In this document: positions 24,251-31,967 of the stretch, in pieces
Layout: each line of letters begins with the position of its first letter
Numbering within the stretch: the stretch's first letter is position 1
NCBI GenBank assembly: GCA_035535995.1
Contig: DATLOZ010000024.1
Span: 1-64,000, forward strand
Direction: 5' to 3'
Length of the DNA: 64,000 bases
Origin: JANYCO01 sp035535995
GTDB lineage: Bacteria > Bacteroidota > Bacteroidia > Cytophagales > Cytophagaceae
Notes under the pieces: generated by a model
What the model was told of the DNA's origin: nothing
Seen by the model: the letters and a program-made list of their open reading frames with translations, nothing else
The model's database searches: none
Program-made: the position numbers and the translations under genes

Positions 24251-25750
24251 ATGTCAATACTAAAAAGATTAGCCGGCCAAACTGCCTTGTACGGCCTGAG
24301 CAGCATGCTCGGCAGGGCGCTTAATTTTTTGCTGGTGCCTTTTTACACTTCTGTACTCCTGGTTGGTGAGTTTGGCGTGTTTACGGAAATGTATGCTTAT
24401 GTAGCTTTTCTCAATGTGGTCTATTTGTTTGGAATGGAAACCACTTATTTCCGCTATGCCAACAAAGATCAGCTAAAAGAAAAAGAAGTATTCCAGGTCA
24501 CCCAAACCTTTGTATGTGCGCTGGCGCTCTTGCTTTCCGGAACATTCATTATACTGGCAAAACCAATTGCCAATGCACTCGATTATCCAAACCAAAGTCG
24601 CTACATCGTATGGCTGGCACTGATCATGGGTGTAGACGCTATTGCTGCGATCCCTTTTGCACGACTTCGACAAGAAAATAAAGCGGCCTGGTTTGCTTTT
24701 GTAAAGCTTACCAATATTGGGCTCAACATATTTTTTAATATTTTCTTTTTGGTGTTTTGCAAAGGAATTTCCGAAGGACTTTTTCTGCCGGAATACAAAG
24801 AATTAATAAACCGCTTCTACCATTCTTCCCGCGATATAGAATATGTATTCATCGCTAATTTCCTTGCCAATGCCGCTGTGCTTTTATTGCTGGTAAAGGA
24901 GTTCAGAGGGTTCCGTTTCCGCTGGAATACAGAAATGATGCAATCCATGATCTGGTATGCCTTTCCGTTGATGCTGATGGGATTGGCCGGACAAGTGAAT
25001 GAAGTGCTCGATAGGATTTTACTGAAACCACTTTTGCCCGATGGTTTCTATCCTGGGCTGAGCAAAGAAGTAGTGCTCGGTATTTATGGTGGTTGCTATA
25101 AACTTTCTATGTTCATGACCCTGGCAATTCAATCGTTTCGCTATGCAGCCGATCCTTTCTTTTTTTCCAAAGCGCAGGATAAAAATGCTCCCGCAGTATT
25201 TGCCCGTGTGATGAACTGGTTTGTAGTAGTCTGCTGCTTCATGTTTTTAATGATCAGCGTATATGTAGCGCCGATTGGAGAGCTGCTCCTGCGGAAAGAG
25301 CTTTTCAGCAGCGGCCTGGCGGTAGTGCCGGTATTGTTACTGGCCAATTTGTTTTTGGGAGTTTATTACAACCTTTCGATTTGGTATAAGATCACCGACA
25401 AAACCTATTGGGGCACCTGGATCGGTGTGGGTGGAGCATTGTTTACCATTTTTGGCAACATTCTGCTGATCCCTCTGCTAGGCTATATGGGAGCGGCTTA
25501 TACCACACTGGCCTGTTATTTTCTGATGGCTTTAATAAGTTACCGCGTAGGACATAAATATTTTCCGGTGCCTTATGATATTGCTGCCATCGTAATGTTG
25601 GTGGGCAGCTCAGTATTGCTGATCATGATTTCGAGATATGTAAACACCGGCAACTTTTGGCTCAATCAGCTTGTCTGTCTGATCTTCCCAATGGCTTACC
25701 TGCTGCTGGTAGTTTATTTGAAGAAAATAAGGTTTGGGAAAGTACAATAA
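24251..25750 (+). CDS. Wzx-like lipid-linked oligosaccharide flippase
   Basis: Polytopic membrane protein (about 12-14 helices) of the polysaccharide/MATE flippase superfamily. The start ILKRLAGQTALYGLSSMLGRALNFLLVPFYTS is the usual amphipathic opening, and PLMLMGLAGQVNEVLDRILLKPLLP lies mid-protein. Such proteins move undecaprenyl-linked sugars across the inner membrane. It sits 6 kb outside the main glycan locus, which has its own ABC exporter. It may serve another glycan (O-antigen repeat, peptidoglycan-like lipid or protein glycosylation). Confidence 0.88.
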   Translation: MSILKRLAGQTALYGLSSMLGRALNFLLVPFYTSVLLVGEFGVFTEMYAYVAFLNVVYLFGMETTYFRYANKDQLKEKEVFQVTQTFVCALALLLSGTFIILAKPIANALDYPNQSRYIVWLALIMGVDAIAAIPFARLRQENKAAWFAFVKLTNIGLNIFFNIFFLVFCKGISEGLFLPEYKELINRFYHSSRDIEYVFIANFLANAAVLLLLVKEFRGFRFRWNTEMMQSMIWYAFPLMLMGLAGQVNEVLDRILLKPLLPDGFYPGLSKEVVLGIYGGCYKLSMFMTLAIQSFRYAADPFFFSKAQDKNAPAVFARVMNWFVVVCCFMFLMISVYVAPIGELLLRKELFSSGLAVVPVLLLANLFLGVYYNLSIWYKITDKTYWGTWIGVGGALFTIFGNILLIPLLGYMGAAYTTLACYFLMALISYRVGHKYFPVPYDIAAIVMLVGSSVLLIMISRYVNTGNFWLNQLVCLIFPMAYLLLVVYLKKIRFGKVQ

Positions 25751-25752
25751 AT

Positions 25753-25809
25753 CTTTACGCCTTAGCGTCTTTGCGTGAAATTTGCTCGCAAAGACGCTAA
25801 AGCGTAAAG
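25753..25809. repeat. Palindromic repeat, CTTAGCGTCTTTG family, copy 2
   Basis: Arms of 23 bases (25753-25775 and 25787-25809) pair with one mismatch. Strongly similar to the palindrome at 1783-1839 (shared core CTTAGCG-CTTTGCG). Confidence 0.85.
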
Positions 25810-25879
25810 TGACGGATGACTATTTTTTATCCTACCGGAAAAAATCCTATAATTCTTACCATTCTTAAAAAATCCTGGC

Positions 25880-25887
25880 TATTTTTG
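25880..25887 (+). promoter_or_regulatory. Possible -7 box immediately before dut
   Basis: TATTTTTG matches TAnnTTTG and ends 3 bases before the first of two adjacent ATG codons (25891, 25894). If used, the transcript would be leaderless or nearly so. No -33 element recognised. Confidence 0.3.
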
Positions 25888-25893
25888 GCTATG

Positions 25894-26328
25894 ATGGAAG
25901 TAAAAATCATTAACAAATCCAAACACCCGTTGCCTTCTTACCAGACGGCCTTGTCGGCAGGAATGGATCTTAGGGCCGAGATGACAGGGCCCGTGAACCT
26001 GAAACCTTTGCAGAGAATCTTGGTTCCTACAGGCTTGTTCCTTGAACTGCCTGCCGGGTACGAAGCCCAGATCAGACCCAGGAGCGGCCTGGCATACAAA
26101 CACGGACTTACCGTATTGAATAGCCCTGGTACTATTGATGCCGACTACCGTGGAGAAATAAAAGTATTGCTGGTAAACCTTTCGGATCAGGATTTTGTGA
26201 TACAAGATGGGGAGCGAATAGCACAAATGGTCATCGCCCGTCACGAACAAATCCTATGGATGCCCGTAGAAGAGCTGGAAGACAGTGAACGAAGCGCCGG
26301 CGGCTTTGGAAGCACAGGAGTAAAATAA
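25894..26328 (+). CDS. dut: Deoxyuridine 5'-triphosphate nucleotidohydrolase (dUTPase)
   Basis: Homotrimeric enzyme that hydrolyses dUTP to dUMP and pyrophosphate, keeping uracil out of DNA and feeding dTMP synthesis. All five motifs appear: AGMDLRA, the RPRSGLA substrate motif, the NSPGTIDADYRGEI uracil-specific hairpin, the GERIAQMV block, and the C-terminal P-loop-like RSAGGFGSTG. From the ATG at 25894 the length is 144, the family norm. A longer reading from 25816 adds unsupported sequence. An ATG at 25891 is equally possible. Confidence 0.96.
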   Translation: MEVKIINKSKHPLPSYQTALSAGMDLRAEMTGPVNLKPLQRILVPTGLFLELPAGYEAQIRPRSGLAYKHGLTVLNSPGTIDADYRGEIKVLLVNLSDQDFVIQDGERIAQMVIARHEQILWMPVEELEDSERSAGGFGSTGVK

Positions 26329-26344
26329 GTTTTGAATTATGAAT

Positions 26345-26436
26345 GTTGAATTTTAAATTATTTTTGATTCAACTTCAGAATTCACTTTTGAAATAAACCT
26401 AATTTAAAATTTAAAATTCAAAATTTAACATTCAAC
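26345..26436. repeat. AT-rich palindromic intergenic sequence
   Basis: A 13-base arm TGAATTTTAAATT (26347-26359) is complementary to AATTTAAAATTCA (26408-26420). GAATGTTGAATT and TTTAAAATTCAAAATT units recur near 45184-45273. A weaker relative of the ATGAATGTTGA palindromes. No promoter box seen. Confidence 0.5.
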
Positions 26437-27441
26437 ATGAGAATCATTGTACCAATGGCAGGAATGGGCAAAAGAATGCGCCCTCATACGCTTACAGTTC
26501 CAAAACCTCTAGTGCCGATCGCAGGGAAACCTATTGTACAAAGACTGGTAGAAGACATTGCCAAAGTGTGTGGACAGAAAGTAGACGAAGTAGCATTCAT
26601 CATCGGAGATTTTGGCAAAGAAGTAGAAGCAAAACTGATTAGTATTGCGGAGTCGGTGGGAGCGAAAGGAACAATTTATTATCAAAACGAACCACTTGGC
26701 ACCGCACACGCAATCCTTTGCGCAGGACCTTCACTGGATGGAAACCTTGTGGTAGCATTCGCAGATACTTTATTCAAAGCAGATTTTACTTTAGACACCA
26801 CTCCGGACGGAACCATTTGGGTACAGAAAGTTGAAGACCCGAAACCTTTCGGTGTAGTAACCATCGACAACGACGGCGTGATCACCAAATTTGTAGAAAA
26901 GCCGGAAACTTTCGTTTCTGATCTTGCTATCATCGGAATTTATTATTTCAAAGACGGAGCATATCTTAAAAAAGAGCTTCAATACCTGATCGATAATAAT
27001 ATCAAAGACAAAGGAGAGTTCCAGCTTACCAATGCGCTGGACAATATGAAAAACAAGGGCAGCAAGTTCAAGCCGGGAAGAGTGACTGAATGGTTGGATT
27101 GCGGAAACAAAGATTCTACTGTACAAACCAACGAACGTTACCTTGAGTATATCAAAGACCAAGACCTGGTTTCAAAATCTGCCAAACTGGTGAACTCGGT
27201 TTTAATTCCTCCTGTTTACGTGGGGGACGGTGTAGAGATCGTAAATTCTATAATAGGGCCACATGCTTCCGTAGGGAATGGCACTAAAATCAGCGATTCC
27301 ATCGTTAAGAAATCGATCGTTCAGGAGAAGAGCGTGGTAAAGCATGCCAACATCAATAATTCCATGATCGGTAGTTTCGCCATAGTGGAAGGAAAATCTC
27401 TGGATCTAAGTGTTGGCGATTACAACGTGATTAAATATTAA
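26437..27441 (+). CDS. Sugar-phosphate nucleotidyltransferase
   Basis: Makes an NDP-sugar from a sugar 1-phosphate. The N-terminal Rossmann-like catalytic domain shows GMGKRMRPHTLTVPKPLVPIAGKP (metal- and NTP-binding loop), GTAHAI, the FADT aspartate and FVEKPE. The C-terminal part (about 245-330) is a left-handed beta-helix with hexapeptide-like repeats (VYVGDGVEIVNSIIGPHASVGNGTKISDSIV). It resembles glucose-1-phosphate thymidylyl/uridylyltransferases, though base and sugar cannot be fixed by sequence. It heads a four-gene operon and could feed the glycan locus. Confidence 0.87.
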   Translation: MRIIVPMAGMGKRMRPHTLTVPKPLVPIAGKPIVQRLVEDIAKVCGQKVDEVAFIIGDFGKEVEAKLISIAESVGAKGTIYYQNEPLGTAHAILCAGPSLDGNLVVAFADTLFKADFTLDTTPDGTIWVQKVEDPKPFGVVTIDNDGVITKFVEKPETFVSDLAIIGIYYFKDGAYLKKELQYLIDNNIKDKGEFQLTNALDNMKNKGSKFKPGRVTEWLDCGNKDSTVQTNERYLEYIKDQDLVSKSAKLVNSVLIPPVYVGDGVEIVNSIIGPHASVGNGTKISDSIVKKSIVQEKSVVKHANINNSMIGSFAIVEGKSLDLSVGDYNVIKY

Positions 27442-27447
27442 GATAGT

Positions 27448-29169
27448 TTGAAAAGCAATCATTGGATATTAATAGCAGGTCTGGCAGTTTTTCTTTCCTG
27501 TGCCCGAAAAACCCAAACCGAACAATCGGCAGGTTCCGGAACAGAAGAAAAACTGCTTACCTTTGAGCATTATTTCAACGAAGGGGTGAAGTATGATATT
27601 CTTGGCAACTTCGCAGATGCTCAGGCCAATTTTGAAAAAGCCTATCAGGTAGAGCCAGACAACGCTGCTACCAATTATATGCTGGGCCGCCTGGCCTTGG
27701 TGAAAAACGAAGATGGCAAAGCGATTAACTATGCTTCCAAAGCTTCCAAACTAGATCCTAAAAATAAATATTATGCCTTGCTCCTGGCCAAAGCCTACGA
27801 GCAAAAACTAAATGCAGACGAGGCCATCAAAGTATACAAACGTATGCTGGCCGAAATTCCCGGTACGGAAGAACATTATTTTGATCTCGCCAATCTCTAT
27901 ATCTATCAACGCAACTACGGCGAAGCGCTCAAGGTCTACAACAAAATAGAAGAAATTTACGGCCAGTCACTCGAGCTTACACGCCAGAAACAACAGATCT
28001 ACCTGCGCGAAAACAAACTCGATAAAGCTATTGAAGAAGGCGAAAACCTGATCAAGAATTTTCCGGATGACAACGACATCAAAGCTGCGCATGCAGAATT
28101 TCTTTATACCAATAAAAAAGAAGACGAAGCGATCAAACTACTCGAACAAGTAGTAAAGGACGAACCTGACAATCCGCGATCGCACCTTATCCTGGCAGAT
28201 ATTTACCAGATGAAAGGTCAGAAGGCGAAAGCCAATGAAGAGCTTCAGATCGTTTTCAAAAATCCTGAAGTAGATATTAATACAAAGCTGAAGATCCTGG
28301 AAGATTATATCAGAGGTCCGAAGACGGAAGATAATATTACCACTACCAAACAGCTTGCAGGGATACTGGTAGAAGTACATCCTACGGATGCGCGCTCCTA
28401 TGCCGCAATGGGCGAGGCTTACCTGATGGTCGATAGTAAAGAAGGTAAAAGAGAAGCCTGGAAACAATTCATCAGATCAAAAAATCTTGACGGAAGTAAT
28501 TTTAATCTTTGGCTTCAATTGGCAAACCTTGATTCCGAATTACAACAGATCGATAGCCTGATCGCTCATACCGAAGATGCGCTGGAAACCTTTCCAAACC
28601 AGGCTATGCTGTGGTTGTACAATGGTATTGGCTATGCAAGCAAAAAAGATTATCCGAAAGCAATTGATTCTTTCGAAGAAGGAAAAAAACTTTCAGGTAC
28701 GAACCAGGAAATGAAAAATTATTTCAACGTTCAGCTGGGCGATACCTATCATTACACAAAAGAATATAATAAGTCGGACGCTGCCTATGAAGAGGCGCTG
28801 AAGTATGATCGCAACAACGATCATGTGTTGAACAACTACAGCTATTTCCTTTCACTTCGAAAAGATAAATTGCAAGAAGCAAAAGACATGTCGGAGAAGC
28901 TTGTAAAAAAATATCCTACGGAAGCTACCTACCTCGATACCTATGCCTGGGTATTGTACATGCTGAAAGATTACCAGGGAGCAAAACATTATTTAGAGAT
29001 CGCTATACTGAATAGCAACAACGGAACGATCGTAGAACATTACGGTGATGTGTTGTATCAGCTTGGCGAAAAAGACAAAGCTATTGAACAGTGGAAAAGA
29101 GCAAAACAATTGGGAGAGACCTCCGAATTTTTAGATAAAAAATTGGCAGAAGGGAAATTATATGAATAA
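27448..29169 (+). CDS. TPR-repeat lipoprotein
   Basis: The TTG start at 27448 gives a lipoprotein signal with the lipobox LAVFLSC, so the mature protein is probably membrane-anchored facing the periplasm. The rest is a long series of tetratricopeptide repeats spread along residues 40-560 (for example FADAQANFEKAYQVEPDNAATNYMLG, DEAIKVYKRMLAE, YPKAIDSFEEGKKL, YKSDAAYEEALKYDRNNDHVLNNYSY). TPR superhelices scaffold complexes, often for envelope assembly. The downstream gene overlaps its end by 8 bases, so the two are translationally coupled. Confidence 0.88.
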   Translation: MKSNHWILIAGLAVFLSCARKTQTEQSAGSGTEEKLLTFEHYFNEGVKYDILGNFADAQANFEKAYQVEPDNAATNYMLGRLALVKNEDGKAINYASKASKLDPKNKYYALLLAKAYEQKLNADEAIKVYKRMLAEIPGTEEHYFDLANLYIYQRNYGEALKVYNKIEEIYGQSLELTRQKQQIYLRENKLDKAIEEGENLIKNFPDDNDIKAAHAEFLYTNKKEDEAIKLLEQVVKDEPDNPRSHLILADIYQMKGQKAKANEELQIVFKNPEVDINTKLKILEDYIRGPKTEDNITTTKQLAGILVEVHPTDARSYAAMGEAYLMVDSKEGKREAWKQFIRSKNLDGSNFNLWLQLANLDSELQQIDSLIAHTEDALETFPNQAMLWLYNGIGYASKKDYPKAIDSFEEGKKLSGTNQEMKNYFNVQLGDTYHYTKEYNKSDAAYEEALKYDRNNDHVLNNYSYFLSLRKDKLQEAKDMSEKLVKKYPTEATYLDTYAWVLYMLKDYQGAKHYLEIAILNSNNGTIVEHYGDVLYQLGEKDKAIEQWKRAKQLGETSEFLDKKLAEGKLYE

Positions 29170-29941
29170 AATTTATGCGATGATGGGCATTTTTTTAACA
29201 ATTTGCTCATTGTCCTGCAGAAGACCACCTGTGGCCTCGCCGCTACCACCTGTAGATACGGTAGATGTGGAGCTTAATAAGTTTAAGGTGAACGAGATCG
29301 ATTTTACTTATTTTCATTTTAAATCAAAAGTAGAATATACCGACGGAGCGGAATCACAAAACTTTACGGTCAACGGCAGAATCAAAAAAGATAGTATCAT
29401 CTGGCTCTCGATCACTCCAGGCCTGGGGATCGAAGCGGCTCGTTGTGTGATCCTGAAAGACTCGGTATTCCTGCTCGACAGGCTTCATGGTAAAAATTAT
29501 AGCTACGGTTTCGATTTTATCAATAACTCTTTTAAAACCGATCTGACCTTTGCCAACTTACAAGCCTTGCTGCTAGGCAATCTTGCGTTTCCGAAAGGCA
29601 ATAAAGACAAACTGGTAAAACAAGAAGACATGGGTTTTTACCTGCTTCGTCAAAACAGGTCGAACCTGAAAGTTGATAATTATGTGCTTACGCAAAATCT
29701 GAAAATAAGAACAGTAGAGATGCAGAATATGGAAAACAGCAATGCGCTCTCACTCGAATACAGTGATTTTGCTCCACTCGATTCTTTCCTGTTTGCAAAT
29801 CATATCAAAACAGTTGTTAAATTTGCAGATCCTAAGGGAGAAAGACATACGATCATCGATATCCAGCACCATAAAGCGGAGATCGTGACAAAACCTCTAA
29901 ATTTTCCTTTTAATGTACCGAGAAGGTTTGAAGATAAGTAA
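29162..29941 (+). CDS. DUF4292-type outer-membrane lipoprotein
   Basis: The signal region carries a lipobox (MMGIFLTICSLSCRRPPVAS, cysteine at about 19). The mature region fits the DUF4292 pattern, distantly LolB-like: TYFHFKSKVEYTDGAESQNFTVNGRIKKDSIIWLSITPGLGIEAARCVILKDSVFLLDR. LolA/LolB-like folds shuttle or insert lipoproteins, and DUF4292 proteins have been suggested to act in the outer membrane; neither is shown here. It overlaps the TPR gene by 8 bases and the EnvC-like gene by 29. Confidence 0.78.
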   Translation: MNKIYAMMGIFLTICSLSCRRPPVASPLPPVDTVDVELNKFKVNEIDFTYFHFKSKVEYTDGAESQNFTVNGRIKKDSIIWLSITPGLGIEAARCVILKDSVFLLDRLHGKNYSYGFDFINNSFKTDLTFANLQALLLGNLAFPKGNKDKLVKQEDMGFYLLRQNRSNLKVDNYVLTQNLKIRTVEMQNMENSNALSLEYSDFAPLDSFLFANHIKTVVKFADPKGERHTIIDIQHHKAEIVTKPLNFPFNVPRRFEDK

Positions 29942-31205
29942 GCTGTTTGTGCTAATTCTATTGTTAGCACCACTGTCATTGCTTGCCCAGAAAAAATCCC
30001 GCGCCCTGCTGGAAAAGGAGAAAAAAGATAATCTCAAAAGGATCGAAGAAGCCAATAAGATCCTGCTCGAAACACGCAACAAAAAAGAAGCTACCATTGG
30101 CCAGTTGAGCGCGATCCACCACAAGATCGTTTCGCGTGAGCGTCTTATAAAATCTGTTACCGAAGAAGTAGAACTGCTCGAAGAAGAGATCGGAGAACTG
30201 GAAGCCCGCATCCAGGGACTAAGCGACGACATCGATTCGCTTAAGAAAGAATACGCTGCGATGGTTTATTCCGCAGCCAAAATAAACTCAGGCCTTAGCA
30301 AGCTCACGTATATTTTCTCCGCCGAATCTGTAAGCCAAATGGCTATGCGTGTGAAATATTTTCAGCACTATTCTCAAATGCGGCAGGAACACCTGGATCA
30401 AATCGAAAAAAAGAAGACGAGGCTTGAATATGAAAGACAAAAGCTGGTGCGGAAAGTAGCCGAAAAAAATCGTCTCATTGGAGTGAAAACAGAAGAGAAC
30501 AATCATCTGAACGACGAGAAGGACGAGCAGAAAAAAGTTTTGGAGGAATTGAGCGAACGCGAAAAATCCTTGCGCAAAGAATTGGAGGAACGAAAAAAAT
30601 CCATTCGCAAACTTGAAAAACTGATCACCGATATGATCGCTGCCGAACGCGAGAAGGCCATGAAAGCGGCTCGTGCAGCAGCTGAGAAAAATAAAAAAAA
30701 TACAGGCTCAAAGAACAGCAGCAAGTCTTCCAATTCAAAAGACAAGAAAGAAGAATTTAAAATGGAGCTTACCCCCGAAGCCAAAGCGCTGTCGGGATCT
30801 TTCGCCAACAACGAAGGCAAACTTCCCTGGCCTGTACTGAAAGGAAACATTGCACAACGTTTCGGAAAGCAAGCACACCCTGTACTCAAAGGAGTATATG
30901 TAGACAACCTGGGTGTTGACATTCAGACAGTGAAGGAAGAACAAGTGCGTGCTGTTTTTCAAGGTAAAGTAATCACTGTGGCAGAAGTGCCAGGCATGAA
31001 TAAAGTAGTGATGATCCAGCACGGAGAATATTTTACAGTATATGCCAAGATGAAAACCGTATCGGTAAAAGTAGGTGAAGAAGTAGCCTCCAAACAAAAC
31101 ATCGGTACCGTATATACTGACAAAGACGAAGTAACGCAACTGCAATTCCAGATCTGGAAAAATAATATCAAACTTGATCCGGAAGAATGGTTGTATAAGA
31201 AGTAG
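29913..31205 (+). CDS. EnvC-like murein hydrolase activator with degenerate LytM domain
   Basis: Signal peptide (LFVLILLLAPLSLLAQ), then long coiled coils (about 30-260), a low-complexity K/S linker, and a C-terminal LytM/M23 domain (about 310-430). The catalytic metal site is lost: the H-x-x-x-D motif reads NLGVD, the YxH motif reads YAKM, and the HxHF motif reads LQFQ. As in EnvC, whose LytM domain lacks activity, the likely role is to bind and activate amidases at the septum. Start ATG 29913; a TTG at 29928 would give a more compact signal. Overlaps the DUF4292 gene by 29 bases. Confidence 0.86.
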   Translation: MYREGLKISKLFVLILLLAPLSLLAQKKSRALLEKEKKDNLKRIEEANKILLETRNKKEATIGQLSAIHHKIVSRERLIKSVTEEVELLEEEIGELEARIQGLSDDIDSLKKEYAAMVYSAAKINSGLSKLTYIFSAESVSQMAMRVKYFQHYSQMRQEHLDQIEKKKTRLEYERQKLVRKVAEKNRLIGVKTEENNHLNDEKDEQKKVLEELSEREKSLRKELEERKKSIRKLEKLITDMIAAEREKAMKAARAAAEKNKKNTGSKNSSKSSNSKDKKEEFKMELTPEAKALSGSFANNEGKLPWPVLKGNIAQRFGKQAHPVLKGVYVDNLGVDIQTVKEEQVRAVFQGKVITVAEVPGMNKVVMIQHGEYFTVYAKMKTVSVKVGEEVASKQNIGTVYTDKDEVTQLQFQIWKNNIKLDPEEWLYKK

Positions 31206-31219
31206 AGAGTATTGAGAAG

Positions 31220-31268
31220 TTATGAATTATGAGTTATGAATATTTAACTCATAACTCATAATTCATAA
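31220..31268. terminator. Terminator-like palindrome after the EnvC-like gene
   Basis: Perfect 20-base stem (31220-31239 with 31249-31268), ATGAATGTTGA/ATGAGTTATGA family, followed by an A-rich run; ends the 26.4-31.2 kb operon. Confidence 0.65.
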
Positions 31269-31281
31269 TTAAAAAAGAAAT

Positions 31282-31692
31282 ATGGAATTAAGTCTCACCA
31301 CCCCAGCGCTTCTATTCCCGACGATCTCACTGCTGATGTTGGCTTATACCAATCGTTTTATCGCAATCGGCAATCGTATCCGTGTGTTGCATGTGGAACA
31401 TAAACAACGTCCGAGCGAAACAATCGTGAGGCAGATCAAAACCTTTCGCCGACGCGTACGCCTGATCCGTGATCTCCAGCTTTGCGGCATCGTTTGTCTT
31501 TTTGCAAATGTATTTACCATGTTGCTTATTTTTAGTAAGTACAACTTGGTTGCCACGTATGTCTTTGGGTTTAGCCTGGTATTGATGATGGTTGCGTTTG
31601 CAATGAGTGCTCTTGAAATTATTCTTTCAACAAAAGCGTTGTACATTCAGATTGAAGATTTGGAGAAAGAAGAAGCGAAACTTGATAGTTAA
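31282..31692 (+). CDS. DUF2721 family small membrane protein
   Basis: The 136-residue protein starts ELSLTTPALLFPTISLLMLAYTNRFIAIGNRIRVLH, matching DUF2721: a short helix, NRF motif, then a basic amphipathic stretch (RPSETIVRQIKTFRRRVRLIRDL) and two more membrane helices (LCGIVCLFANVFTMLLIF, YVFGFSLVLMMVAFAMSALEI). Function unknown. It stands alone between two palindromes. Confidence 0.82.
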   Translation: MELSLTTPALLFPTISLLMLAYTNRFIAIGNRIRVLHVEHKQRPSETIVRQIKTFRRRVRLIRDLQLCGIVCLFANVFTMLLIFSKYNLVATYVFGFSLVLMMVAFAMSALEIILSTKALYIQIEDLEKEEAKLDS

Positions 31693-31710
31693 AATCTATG
31701 GATAATTTAG

Positions 31711-31939
31711 GATACCGGACACCTAGGCAGTCGCTCGCGTCTAGGCGAGTGACAAATATTATTGTGAGGCCTCTGGCCGGGTAGACGAAGAATACAGTTA
31801 AAGTTTCTGATAAAAAATATTAACAAAAACATAATTAATTATAATTAATGATACCCCTATTATTCCGGCCAGAGGCCTGACGATAATATTCATCACTCGG
31901 CTGCGCCAAGCGATTGCAAGGCACCCGGCATCAGGTATC
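31711..31939. repeat. 229-bp MITE-like inverted repeat at the glycan-locus border
   Basis: The termini begin GATACC (31711) and end GGTATC (31939). The best-conserved inner arms are 35 bases each (31746-31780 and 31865-31899) with four mismatches, enclosing an AT-rich core of about 85 bases. Outer arms are imperfect. No coding frame of length. It fits a miniature inverted-repeat element, or a large cruciform/hairpin; no target-site duplication was confirmed. Confidence 0.65.
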
Positions 31940-31967
31940 ATATATACAACATTCAACTCAAATAAAT

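Noticed and set aside
31693..31967. Possible tRNA or structured RNA in the gap before asnB
   Set aside because: The fold is a long imperfect inverted repeat, not a cloverleaf; nothing matches tRNA landmarks such as a CCA end or TTCGA loop.
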